Origin: Trichosphaerium sp. ATCC 40318
Lineage: Eukaryota > Discosea > Flabellinia > Trichosidae
DNA: 64,000 nt
Assembly: GCA_038496445.1 (NCBI GenBank)
Contig: JALMLS010000514.1
Coordinates: 186,001 to 250,000, forward strand
Direction of reading: 5' to 3'
Shown: one piece after another, positions 46,307-57,875 of the stretch
Layout of the letters: the number at the start of each line of letters is the position of its first letter
Position numbering within the stretch: the first letter of the stretch is position 1
The notes under the pieces: generated by a model
Told to the model about the DNA's origin: nothing
The model's database searches: none
The model's input: the letters and a program-made list of their open reading frames with translations, nothing else
Program-made: the position numbers and the translations under genes

Positions 46307-46691
46307 ACCCAATAAATAAAACACTTGATCTACGCCATAACATACCATGAGTGCTGCGTTTATGAGTTTAGAGCAAATTTATTGTCACAGCTTGTTTTCA
46401 CAAGTAATTTTAACCCGTTTTTAAATATAAAAGCCGACCGTTTTCATGAGTTTACACTTGTTGAAATCTAATTAATAATCCATAGAACAGCTTGAAGAAT
46501 TCTGAAGCAGAAAAACTTTCCATATGGAGTTAAGCGCCCGTTTTTAAGTTAAATACAAAGTCACAAACAGCAAAGCCATAGTAATATACATACAACAATG
46601 TTACAGATGAGTTCTCTATAATGATGTTTTTTTTATTTATTGTTACACTGAAATTTTTTGGCTATTTTTTTTTGGGTATTAAAATCTACAC
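46307..46691. other. convergent spacer
   Basis: About 385 nt between the convergent LPMO-like (+) and stalk-protein (-) genes. AATAAATAAA at 46311 serves the LPMO-like gene. No supported gene; a plus-strand frame at 46621-46911 is antisense to the last exon of the stalk gene. Confidence 0.45.
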
Positions 46692-49600
46692 CTATGATGC
46701 AGCTGCTGAGAAAAAATTTGTTTCCTTTGATTTTTTATGTTTTCGTCTTCCGCAATCAGAACTCATTTTGTACTTAAAGAACTTTAGAGATGAAAAATCG
46801 CTTCCAAAAATATCATCTGAATTCTCAATATATTCTTCTTCTTTTCCTTCAACAATATTCGGACTATTCCTACCAACTCCAATAAGATTAGGTGTTCTCA
46901 TTGATGTCTGACCAAGAACGCCTATTCAACATAAGTTCAACTTTAAAGTAAGAGGCAACAGAAACAACGAAAACAAAAGAACAATGTTTCCGAAATAACA
47001 AAATTTTAAAGGGAGAGAAAAAAAAACTTCGCTAGCTGCTGGCAGGATGGAAAATAGTAAACTCCCAGCTTTTATACCATCAATTAACCGTTAGATAATG
47101 GGATTTTTAAAATGTTTGAATAAAATCCAGTACATACCATGTGGAAAATCTTGAGACGGATCATGTTCGTATTTCAACTTGAAATTTATATGACATGTTG
47201 AATGCTTACTAGAAGAGAATCTCAGTATGATAGTATACCCATGCGCCCGTATTATTGTCTTTTTATTCTTTAGATCAGTCCTAGAACATTATAATCACGT
47301 GATAGGTTCTTGTTAAGTCAGTAAAAATAAGACTTACTGTCTAAGTGACAATGCTCCAATTTCATAACTTTCTTTTGGTTTGACATGTGTCCCGTTCACT
47401 GTCACTATTGTCTTCCCTTTAGATCTGTCGCATTTGAATAATACTCTGGCTTCAGTATGCAATCCATTACATACTCTGATACCTAATGTACCCATGTATG
47501 TCTTTGTTTTTTTTGGACGTAAATCAGCATCAAGAAAAAGACTGTTCATCTGAAACCACGTGTCTGAAACCAAACTTTTTAGAAAAAACCAGGTTAGTTT
47601 TGAGCTCTCAGTGTATTTAGGTCTACTCAAACGTACTTGTATATATTATTTGCAGTTCCATGAAAATCGAACCTATGATTACATTAGTTTACAATGTAAC
47701 GAGTTTAATGGCTGTTACCGTTGACCCAAAAGACCTAAGAAAATAATGTTAACATGTTGATTATTATTTTTTTTTTTTTTTTGCTAGTACCTATAAAGTG
47801 AGGATCCCCTGATCCACTGGATGATATAGTGAACAAAAATACAATATTCATTATGTCGCCTGGAGTTCCACTTCCATTTGGTAATGCATACGGTATAACC
47901 GAAACATTAAAAGACCCTAAATATTACTGTTAGAAATGTGAACTTTAGGCCAAACTTTAAAAAAAGGAGAATGGCTATCTTCATTATACTGATTTTTCCT
48001 CAAGTATACATATTCTAAACACGTACCAGGTGCTACAGGGATTATACTGCTATCAAAATCAGGTCCGTTGGAAATGCTGAATAGTGGTAAGGATCAGAAA
48101 ATTACATCAAGTTTGATTTGTTTTGTTTTTTTGTAATCGTACATTGTAATTCCGTTGATTGTTATCTGGACTGATTGTGTTGTATTGGAACCAATAATGC
48201 GTATAATCACATCTGGTGTTGATAATGTAGTAACATCTATAGATAACCCATCATTCAATTCAATAAGAGTAACATTATCAGTAGGATCGATGAGAACCAA
48301 CTGGTTAACTGCAGGTTGCTACAAGAAAAAATTAGGAAACAAAACAGGCTGGTTCTTTAGTTTGTACGATTGAAGAGTCTGATGGTACTGCTGGTACTAG
48401 TATTGTTGATGGAACACGAACAGTAGACGGTGTTGAGATTGTTGCTGGTGTAACAATCGTAGCTGGAGTGTTGATGGTCGATGGCGATGTAATCGTTGCA
48501 GGTGTCACTACTGTTGCTGGTGTTCGGATTGTTGAAGGTACTGTAATCGTTGCTGGCGAAACTATTGTCGCTGGACTGTTGATGGTCGACGGCGATGTAA
48601 TCGTTGCAGGTGTCACTACTGTTGCTGGTGTACGTATCGTTGAAGGCGTCGAGATTGTTGCCGGCGTAACTAGTGTAGCTGGACTGTTTATAGTTGAAGG
48701 GACTGTAACAGTCGCTGGTGTTACTACAGTAGCGGGTGCACGTATTGTTGAAGGTGTGGATATAGTTGCTGGAGTAACTAACGTTGCTGGACTGTTGATT
48801 GTGGATGGCGACGAGATCGTTGCAGGCGTAACAATCGTTGCTGGACTGTTGATTGTGGATGGCGATGAAATCGTTGCGGGTGTTACTACAGTTGCTGGTG
48901 TACGGATTGTTGAAGGTGTTGAGATGGTTGCAGGTGTTACTAATGTTGCAGGGCTGTTAATTGTTGATGGAACTGTAACTGTTGCTGGAGTGATTACTGT
49001 TGATGGAGCATTTATTGTTGATGGAGTAAGTATCGTTCCAGGAGTCGTGATCGTTGCTGGTGTTACAATAGTCGCAGGACTCTGCACTGTTGCGGGTGTT
49101 CTGATAGTTGACGGCGTCAACAGTGTTGCTGGCGTGCGGAATGTTGAAGGTACTGTAATCGTTGCTGGTGAAACTATTGTCGCTGGACTGTTGATGGTCG
49201 ACGGCGATGTAATCGTTGCAGGTGTCACTACTGTTGCTGGTGTACGTATCGTCGAAGGAGTCGAGATTGTTGCTGGTGTAACTAACGTCGCTGGACTGTT
49301 TATAGTTGAAGGGACTGTGACAGTCGCTGGTGTTACCACAGTAGCTGGTGTTTGTATTGTTGATGGAGTACGGATCGTTCCAGGTGTTGTGATTGTTGAT
49401 GGCATAGACACTGTAGCAGGTGTTACTACCGTAGCAGGTGCACGTATTGTTGAAGGTGTGGATATAGTTGCAGGTGTTACAAGTGTTGCTGGACTGTTTA
49501 TCGTTGATGGGATTGTAACTGTTGCTGGAGTGATAACTGTTGATGGAGCATTTATTGTAGATGGAGTACGGACCGTTCCAGGTGTTGTGATTGTTGATGG

Positions 49601-52600
49601 CATAGACACTGTAGCAGGTGTTACTACCGTAGCAGGTGTACGTATTGTTGAAGGTGTGGATATGGTTGCTGGCGTCACCAATGTCGCTGGACTGTTGATA
49701 GTTGATGGAACTGTAACTGTTGCTGGAGTGATTACTGTTGATGGAGCATTTATTGTTGATGGAGTACGGATCGTTCCAGGTGTTGTGATCGTTGATGGTG
49801 TTATGGTTGTTGATGGTGCGTTAATGGTTGATGGAGTATTTACAGTTCCAGGTGTTATTAGTGTAGATGGCGTTAGTACTGTGCCTGGTGTGTTTATAGT
49901 TGATGGTGTTGTTATCGTCGCAGGTGATTCTATTGTTGATGGTGTACTAATGGTAGCAGGGGAGAATATCGGAGATAATGTTGGTGGAGTTGTTGTAGGT
50001 GGTCCTTGTACTGTTATCAATATACCTAGTTCGTCTCCCATTGTAGATAATGAAGCATTGAAAGGATAGTTTGTAATGAGTGTACCAGACATTGCAATAA
50101 TTCCAGAAGTTCTTAACAAAAAAACAGTTAGATGTTGTCACAGCTTGGTTTTGTTTGTTATGAAGAAGTAAAGCGTTGAGGGGTAGTGTATAAAAACGTA
50201 CTCGAATAGAGGTATAAAAGTAGTTGTAGCTGGTTCAGTGAGTACTGAAAATTGTGCGTTTATGGTACCTTAAGAATATGTTAAGCTGAAATTTTTTGCT
50301 TGTTGTTTTCTTACCTGCTAGTACCAAGTTTCCTCCGACTAGTATTCTACCACTAGATACTGGACTTATAGAGGATACTATGAATCTAGATAAACCGTTT
50401 GCATCCTTGCATGTTACGTCAGTGGCCGAATAAATAAATGACTTGAAAAAAATTATTACTTGGCTAAAGTTTCCCATCACCATGAACTCTCTGTCTCCTA
50501 CATCAAACTCACCAGCATTGGCAACGTCTGCGTTTATAAAACCCTCGCCTTAAAACGTTAGAAGCAAGTTTTATCAGCACTAACTTACCTCTAACGATGC
50601 ATGTTTCAAGGTTCTGAAGTTGTACTGCGTTCAAAATACCTCCTTAAAAAAAAAAGAATCGTCAACTTAATTGAGTTTCATGCTCACGTGCACACATACC
50701 ATTCATTAAAAGAGTACATACACCAGTTTGTTGGAGAAAAATTCCTGTAGTAAACATGGTAGTGATTGTCCATTGACCAGTATTTAAGAAAATATCATCG
50801 ATGTCATTTCTTTAAAATTGATTAGTAAGTTTAGTTCGTTAGAAAAACTATCTGTACTCACCCAAACACAGCATTATCAACTGTGGTAAGTGCGTTATGT
50901 CTGATAGTGGAATCAGTCATCGTGACTGTTATGCCATTACCTTTATGGTTGTAAGAGGTGAGGTTTAATTTCGGTTACATGGGAAGACGTACTAACTAAA
51001 AAAGAGGTTGTTATTGTTATTGTGCTTGAAGTCATTGTAAAATCGCCGTTGAATCCACCAGTAACAAAAGTCAATTCAGAGTCTTGTACTTGTCCTCCAG
51101 AAATAACACCAATCACTTGTGCTGTGAATATAGCATCGTTTATGATACCTAATAAAAATCGATAAACAAGGTATGTTGAAACAAATAAATAAAAAAATCA
51201 AAGGAAATCTTGGTTGTACCGTCAAGCAATGCGAAATTAGGGAACGACGATATTGGAGTTTGTATAATTTCGGCTTGTGGCCCGTTTATTTGTATAGAAG
51301 CTATATCACCCGAGATCATCTAACGTTTAAAATGTAAACACAAGAAAAAACAAACATGTGAATTTGAATAAAAAAAATTGTCAAAAAGACCAGCACATAC
51401 CGTGTTGAAACTGAAAGTTCCTGAAGTTACTACAAGGCGGCTAGTCGAATCTGACGTCAAAGAAAGTTGTATATCAACTATTATTACTCCTGGAGGATAC
51501 TTTATACATAACGAGAGTGAGCAACAAATAATGGAGTTTTTTCTTGGATTTGTCAAAAAAAAAAACTAGTACGTTTAATTCTAATTCAGAATTCTCAATT
51601 AAGGAAATCCCTACGACGTTTGTTTGTCCCAAGATTGTTACGCTTAATATTGGGTAAATAAAATACAGGATCATAATAGAAGATAGCACAAGTAGTACCT
51701 TGAATCTCTAAAAGTATGTACTCCAATTATATTTTGTATGATCATATCACCAATACTTATTACTGTCGAGCTCATTGAAGCCTCATAATTGTTGACTGCT
51801 ACTAGCCCAGGAGCGCTTCTACCTATATGGAATAAAGTAAGCATTCATAATGACATGAAAAAGGCGTACGCAATGTGAACTGGTTACCAGAAATACTTGG
51901 TAAGTCTGTAGCATCAAAGATAGCATTGACAAGAACGTCAGCATTGACGAATGTAAAGTCAAGTGTAACATTTGATAATGTCACCTGCGTCGTGATATCA
52001 GTGAATATTGCATTAGATATAACAGAGCCTTAAAAACAATCGTTAGAATCGTCAAAGTTTCCGTAAAAAAAAAAAACAAAAAGAAGTACTAACCGCCTCC
52101 TGATATCAACCCAGCGTTTATTTGCCAATCTGTGTTACTTACACCATTTGAAAGGCGTACGAATGACCCAGGTGATACTAAAATAGAAGAACCATTCCTA
52201 AAGTGATATATTAGCTGTAGAACAAACACGTGACCACGTGGGTTGCTCATTTTTTTTGTCAACTATCTGAAATATTTTAATTTCTTTACGTACGAAAATA
52301 AGGAAGGACATGAAGCGTTTGAAGTACTCACATAATCTATGCCACCTTCAAATACTTCAACTATGCCATCTATTTGTATTTGGAGATTTTGGGAAGTATC
52401 TAAAAGTGTGAATTCTGTCCTCCCTGGTCCAGTTTTGTTTAAACGTGTGCGAAACCTGAGCAATGCCTTTTTGTGTTTATTAATATCCACGTGAAAAATT
52501 ATAAGATTTTGACAACGCACTTTATTGTCTAAAATGCTTGAGGCAATACCTACAGTCCTTACTCCCGCTACACCGACAACTACAAATGGAATTTAGGCAA

Positions 52601-53586
52601 TACTGGGCTCAATAACTGCTTCGGAGATGAGCAACGTACGTGCGTTAAGAGACTCGTCAATTTCAACAGTGTCAAAAGAGAAAATAATAGGAAGCATGTT
52701 GCCGTTCCATTCAAATATTATACCAACGTTAGTCGGTCCCATAATGAACCTAGATACAGATACCCTCTTTGTTGAAACGTTAACAACAGTTTCCCTAATG
52801 TCACGTCGTTACCTCAGCGTGTACTTCGGCTCCAAAGCCTTGTAGACCTGTTATATCAAGCAATAATGGATTAAATTGCTAAACAACTTTGTGAGCCCAC
52901 GTCAAGACTATCCATTTCTTACTGTATCCAAAAGTGATATTATATTCTCCAAGAATCCATTCATTCGGATTATAAAGTTACTAAGCTGAAGGACAGTCCT
53001 ATAAGTGCTTAATTTAGCGATATAAAAAAACAACAAAAGTGGGTTTTGTTAATAGGTTTCCTCACTTGGAATTTAGCCTAGGTTGTTACCGAAATCTTTA
53101 ACGTACGTAGCTATTGTCAACCTAGATCTGAGGAGAATGATTTCAGGACATGAATCAAATACAATATTTACAGCAGGCCAATTTATATCAAGGTCCACTA
53201 ACTGTGTTGGATTTGCTTGATTCTATCACGTGATTTTTAGAAGAGGTCATGATATATTTCTATTTTGTGCTCTAGTTGTTTTTTCAACGTAACGTACTGA
53301 ACAAATATCGAATAATACACGCAACCTGCAGAGATATAAGCTAAGAAAATAAGATTATATTGCCGTACTGTGACGAATCAAGAGTATTTGGAGGTATGCT
53401 GCAAAACGCAGGCTGGCACTCCCAATTGCCAGTGTTTTCATGGTCGCTACTTATAGTACCTCTCCATATAGCGTTTGACTGTCCGAATGTGCCGGTAGCT
53501 ATAAAAACGGGCGTAAGCACGTGGCTAGTGCGTACGGAATATAATAAACATACAATAACCAAGTATGAGCAAAGTGATAGCCACAA
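46692..53586 (-). CDS. secreted/surface solenoid protein with hexapeptide-repeat region
   Basis: Very long multi-exon gene. ATG at 53586 gives a signal peptide (MWLSLCSYLVIVCLLYSVRT). Exons from 53340 to 50200 read as Ser/Thr/Ile/Val-rich strands with recurring NAIFD/NAIFT turns, resembling a parallel beta-helix. One exon (48332-50119) is almost wholly about 87 hexapeptides of pattern P-(A/S/G)-T-(I/V/L)-x-(T/S/V/A). Downstream, 47630-47330 is a beta-rich module (TLGIRVCNGLHTEARVLFKC) and 47270-47140 resembles a CUB-like end (TIILRFSSSKHSTCHINFKL). A Ser/Glu/Lys-rich tail ends KKSKETNFFSAAAS. A hydrophobic stretch (FGNIVLLFSLFLLPL) near 46955 could be a membrane anchor if retained in mRNA. 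Surface adhesin or stalk function is inferred. Internal exon borders are approximate. Confidence 0.65.
48395..49975 (-). repeat. 18-nt coding repeat array (about 87 hexapeptides)
   Basis: Tandem 18-nt units encode P-(A/S/G)-T-(I/V/L)-x-x. A higher-order block PSTINS-PATLVT-PATIST-PSTIR(T/A)-PATVVT recurs many times, some copies 11 units (198 nt) apart. Units differ mainly at synonymous or conservative positions and no stop interrupts the array, so coding selection is likely. Confidence 0.88.
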
Positions 53587-54028
53587 AGTGTAATGTGCTG
53601 AGGTAGGAACCCTTTGGCGGTAAGCACATTATAGAATATGCCAATAAGAAGCTAAGCTTGCTTCAGAACGCTCCGACACGGTAATGTGATTCTATATTAC
53701 ACACAAATGAGAACAAACAAGTTTGTTTGGATAATAGTTAATTTCTTTTTTTTGTGCCAATACTTTTGAGTCTCCTCAGCGAGATTGTTATTGTATTCAG
53801 TCTAGAGATTTATGTGGGAATAGGATATCACGTGTAATTCAAATGACTGCTTGTATTATTTCTTTTAATCACGTGATTTACAAACGTGCTTAAAAAGGTT
53901 AAGTCACCTTCTAAAAACGTGTTGTCAGCTTTTATTTTTTTTACTTCACTAGCAGTTATTGCCGTACTCTCCTCTTTTGGCTCCCTGACGCCAAAGTTTA
54001 CAAAGAATTACGGATTCCTTCTCTCTGA
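53587..54028. other. divergent promoter region
   Basis: About 440 nt between the stalk-protein (-) and NHL-propeller (+) genes. Two TCACGTG motifs at about 53829 and 53871, 42 nt apart, flank a T-rich stretch. No supported gene. Confidence 0.5.
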
Positions 54029-55694
54029 ATGGCTAAGCGTTATAAGAAGGGTGCGGCTGTGCCCAGGAAGCATAGGTCGTTTGGGGATGCCGTAAAAGGC
54101 AAAATGCTAGCAAGACCCTCGCTTGGAAGAAAAAGCCTTAGCGGGACTTATCAACGTGTTATTATTCGTAAGGGCAGCAAGGATTGGGGCGGTATACGTT
54201 TAGAAAAACCTAACGGTCCGCGTGAGGCTTTCTCTATTGGACTCCATAAAAAAGGTACCAAACAGATGCCGATGCTTGCTTGTTATTAGTTTAAATCGGT
54301 TTTTTTTTGATATCTAATTTTACGATTTTGTCACGTGCCTGTTTTGTTAAATGCTTTGACAATAGAGCGAAATACAGCACCGAAGAAGAGGAAATTACGT
54401 ATAAGTACAAGTACATTCCAAAAGTCCGCGAGGATAGAACCTACGATAGTTGTTGGTACGTGTCTTTTTTTGACACCTAAGAAGTGTCAAAAGTGGAAAT
54501 TAGATCGTCTTTGTTTTTTGACGTTTTACAGGTGAAAAAGGGCGAGGTTGGTGTGATGGAAAGCTAGAGGATAGTTCGTTTGACACATGTAAAGGAATGG
54601 GCGTAGACTATAGTGGCAATGTATGGAAGAATATTGTAAAAAATTTCCTTTTTTTTTCAAATAATTTTTTCTCACTTATGGATCGCTTTGTTGATGCTGT
54701 ACTTAGTTAATTTTGGGTGACTGGGAAAATTTCACTCTGCGTAAAATAGATTTGACTGACAGGGTTGTAAGTACAATACGTGGAAATCCAGGAGTATACG
54801 CTTTTGTACGTTGAGATTTTGCGTTCTAGAAATAATTGGGTAGCTGTTTTTATTTCGCTGACATTGACACAGAGACCATGGCGTATACACTGTCCAAGTA
54901 GACACGTGATGGTTTATTTGGATTACAGACAAAGTGGAGTAGTCAGAATAAACACAAAAACAGGAGAAGAGCAGCGATGCAAGGTACTACAAAATCCATC
55001 TGGTTTGACAATGGATGACAATGGAGATACAATAGTACGTCTTTTTAGAAATCTAAAGGCGGTAGCTTCTTTTTTCAGCGTTGCTAGTATTAGCCTTTAC
55101 CATTGTCAAAAAATCAAAGTCATTTGTGCTACACAGTTCTTTACACTCTCTCGACAAAATCCGAATTAGTTCTTTCGTCAGGTTTTTTATTATTAAAGAA
55201 TTCTGGTATTATAGGTCACGTGTCCAGACGGTATTTATGCTATAGATAAATCATGGGAATTTCCACCATTACGTATATTCGAGAGTGATTTATGGGAGGT
55301 TGACGCTATTGCTTTTCTATCAAAAGACAAATATCTTGTTTCTGGTTCGAGTATGTCACGATATCCTTTTGAATCAAGTGTTATGATAATAGACCTACAA
55401 CTACATAACTCGAAAGTGTTGATAAAGTTTCCTGGTATATTGGTTGATTTTAGAGTATGTGTAAGTAGAGATAATGATGTGGCATATTTCATTATGACTG
55501 GACAAAACTGTGTTTATGAAATTGACCTGATTGCAAATGAGATAAGTGAGTTTGAACTACCTGAACAATACTGTGATTTAGGTGCTATTGTATGCTTTAA
55601 AAAGCAGGTTATTGTGTTTGATAATGCAACATTTTCTTTGTTAAAGATAGATATGGATAATGCAAAACTTAACCGTGTATTTAGTACCACATAA
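54029..55694 (+). CDS. NHL-repeat beta-propeller protein with basic N-terminus
   Basis: Multi-exon. ATG at 54029 (MAKRYKKGAAVPRKHRSFGD). The first about 75 residues are strongly basic. The next exon carries an SV40-like nuclear localisation pattern (APKKRKLRIS). NHL repeats follow: VVGEKGRGWCDGKLEDSSF, GMGVDYSGN, ENFTLRKIDLTDRVVSTIRG, VYLDYRQSGVVRINTKTGEE, PSGLTMDDNGDTIV, CPDGIYAIDKSW, and VYEIDLIANEISEFELPE near the end. The blade pattern (G-x-x-x-D-x-x-G-N, x-I-R-K-I-D) indicates a six-bladed NHL or SMP-30-like propeller. Nuclear location is inferred from the basic motif only. No RING or B-box precedes the propeller. Function unknown. Confidence 0.65.
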
Positions 55695-56014
55695 AAAAAA
55701 AAAGTTGCTATTTGCTTTTCACTTTGTTATCACTTGTACAATGCACACCGTTATCAAAAGAAAAACAGTCCTTTTCTTTATCTCAAACATACTAAAGGCT
55801 ACTATTGAAATTGAATGTTTATTAGTTTCTTGTCGAAAAAGTTGGTAGGTTAGACTTGGACTGTAATTACCATACGCAAATTTTTTTAAAAGTGGAGATG
55901 TTACAACTCAGCATATCCAAAAGACACGTTTTCACAATAGCTCATTATCTGACTGTTAATTTTACACCGCTAAGTGGAAGGAGCAAACTATCTGTTGCAT
56001 TTGTTTGTGTAATA
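55695..56014. other. convergent spacer
   Basis: About 320 nt between the propeller gene (+) and the LRR fragment (-). Short open frames only; nothing recognised. Confidence 0.4.
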
Positions 56015-56200
56015 TTAATAGTATGTCGTCACACGACGATCGTCATTAATACGTTTACAACTTAGGAGATTGATAGTCTGTACGCCCTCTAAAGCCGCTA
56101 CACCTTTGTCTGTAACCATCATTTCTTCTAAGTTAATGGTATGTACTCCAGCTAGCGAAGTAAACAATTGATAAGGGTCCTTGTTTATTGTAGGACTACA
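56015..56200 (-). pseudogene. orphan GVHTI-type LRR fragment
   Basis: Two repeats of the family seen at 6653-7747: LAGVHTINLEEMMVTDKGVA, then ALEGVQTINLLSCKRINDD, ending TTYY. No F-box or other repeats accompany them. An ATG at 56293 opens the frame, but that part overlaps the PA14 gene in another frame. Most simply a truncated duplicate left behind; a short expressed protein is less likely. Confidence 0.6.
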
Positions 56201-56208
56201 AGAAATTG

Positions 56209-57875
56209 TTATACTGTTGTTGGGCATGACTCCTTTGTTAAGAAAAAGTTGGATGCAGGAACAACTTGACGAGACATCGATGGAGGCTCCCATTCCAGTT
56301 TGCCTTGAGCGTTTCCAATTCTATCAAATACTTTCGTATACAAAAGTGTAGTATGCGCCACCAACCATATATCTAGTTCCTGACATAATCTTGCTGCCAG
56401 GAAAGAACCTGTCAATGAACTCTTTAGATTGAACCAAAATATTTCTTCGAAAAAAGCGCTCGTACGAGTCAATTATTAACTTGTCTCCAATGTACAACTT
56501 CCCGCCGTCATTTGAGGTTGTAGTGAACTTATAGTCACCAGTTGTAAGAGCTTTAATGTAGCCCTAGGAAAATTATAAGAAAATATCTGGGTAGCTTTTT
56601 AACTGCTAGCGTACTGTCCATCTAGCTGCAAATTTATCTGCATTAACACCAGGTGCTGGAGATGCGGTTTGCCAGTCTATGTCGATTTGCGTGTCTCTTT
56701 CAGTACGAACTAAAGTGTAAAATACAGGACTTGTATCGTATGAGCCTTCATAGTTGTAGTATTCCAAGCGAAGTCCGTTGGTGGAAGACACAAGAGGGCA
56801 AGCTGAAAAAGGAAATAAATAAGAATAAGTGAACATAATTGACGATTCTTCATACCCATTGCTATAGGTCTACATGTACGGACAGATAAACCCAATAAAT
56901 TACCAGAAAGGCAGTTTGGAATAGATGAAACTCTCGCAGCAGTCTCAGCGTAGGACTTTCCTAGAAATGTATGAGTTGTAGCATTTTGAAGGAGATTTTA
57001 CCATCACAGAGCTTCCCTCTACAATCGGCACAAACAGTTGCCATGTTCGTTTCTATAAATCCATCAGGGCAATCGTCAGGTACACCAAATCCCCCAAAAC
57101 ATTGAGTATCGTAGCAATAGTTATTGGCAGCGGTGGCGACTTTGAATACAGCGTCTATTGTAATATGTCAGCAACAAAAAAAGATAAACTACATACCATA
57201 ACAAAGAGCGTTGTCATGCCAAAAAGATTCTTCTTGCGGTCCAGCATACCATGAAGCACATGTCCACTCGACTTATATAACTTAAAAACACTAACAAAGA
57301 TAACAAGCAACGTACAAGGGCGATTGGTGTAGTCGTATGTCCACTTGAAGTTCAAATCAATCTCACTGTTCCAACAGAGATAGTTATTATCCCACGAATC
57401 AGGATCAAGCGGCTCGTGTATACGTTCACAAGTTTTACCAACTATAGCGCCATTGGTACTAAACTCAAAGGCGCCTATAGTAGAGATTAATCAAGAGGAT
57501 TGCGGTATAGCAATGTACTAGAATTTCCTGTATGAGCCGTCCAACACCAATAGTTATCGTCCCATGAATGAATGCTAGGTTCAGTTGTTGTCGCAAGAGA
57601 GACGCAGAACATGTTGTCTAATGGACCACGATAAGAAAACTTAAACAAAGGAGGAGCGCCAATGGCATTGGCGGCTTCAGCCTTTCTTTTTTCGTAGGCT
57701 TGTTGTTCAGCTGTTGTAGACGGAAAAGCTAAAGCTTGGACAGTCAGAATTTTGTTTAGATGGTTTGAAGTACCCGCTAGTATGTAGCATGTGAATGCAA
57801 GTATTACCAAACAAGTTGATAACTAGGTAGAGTCAGTGTTACGCTGTAAAGTAATAGGCGTACAGTTGTTGCCAT
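56209..57875 (-). CDS. secreted PA14-domain protein with repeated WxDNxLC motif
   Basis: Multi-exon. ATG at 57875 (MATT) with a 41-44 nt intron joins to LSTCLVILAFTCYILAG, a signal peptide. Three Cys/Trp modules follow, each with a W-(D/H)-D-N-(Y/A)-(L/W)-C motif (SWDDNYWCW, SWDDNYLCW, FWHDNALCY), then a Cys-rich stretch (CPDGFIETNMATVCADC). The C-terminal PA14 domain runs from about 56790 to 56220: GLRLEYYNYEGSYDTSP, IDIDWQTASPAPGVNAD, FAARWTVR, ALTTGDYKFTTTSNDGGKLY, IGDKLIIDS, MVGGAYYTFVYES, GKLEWEPPS. PA14 domains bind carbohydrates in many secreted and adhesive proteins. The gene ends at 56209. Binding target unknown. Confidence 0.78.

Noticed and set aside
48395-49975. Direct-repeat array resembling CRISPR spacing
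   Set aside because: Repeats are contiguous, 18-nt based and coding, with no unique spacers and no cas genes. The genome is eukaryotic.
48468-50069. 533-codon plus-strand open frame with V-(D/A)-G hexads, antisense to the hexapeptide array
   Set aside because: An 18-nt periodic array without stops on one strand easily stays open on the other. Flanking exons, the signal peptide and splice sites all support the minus strand.
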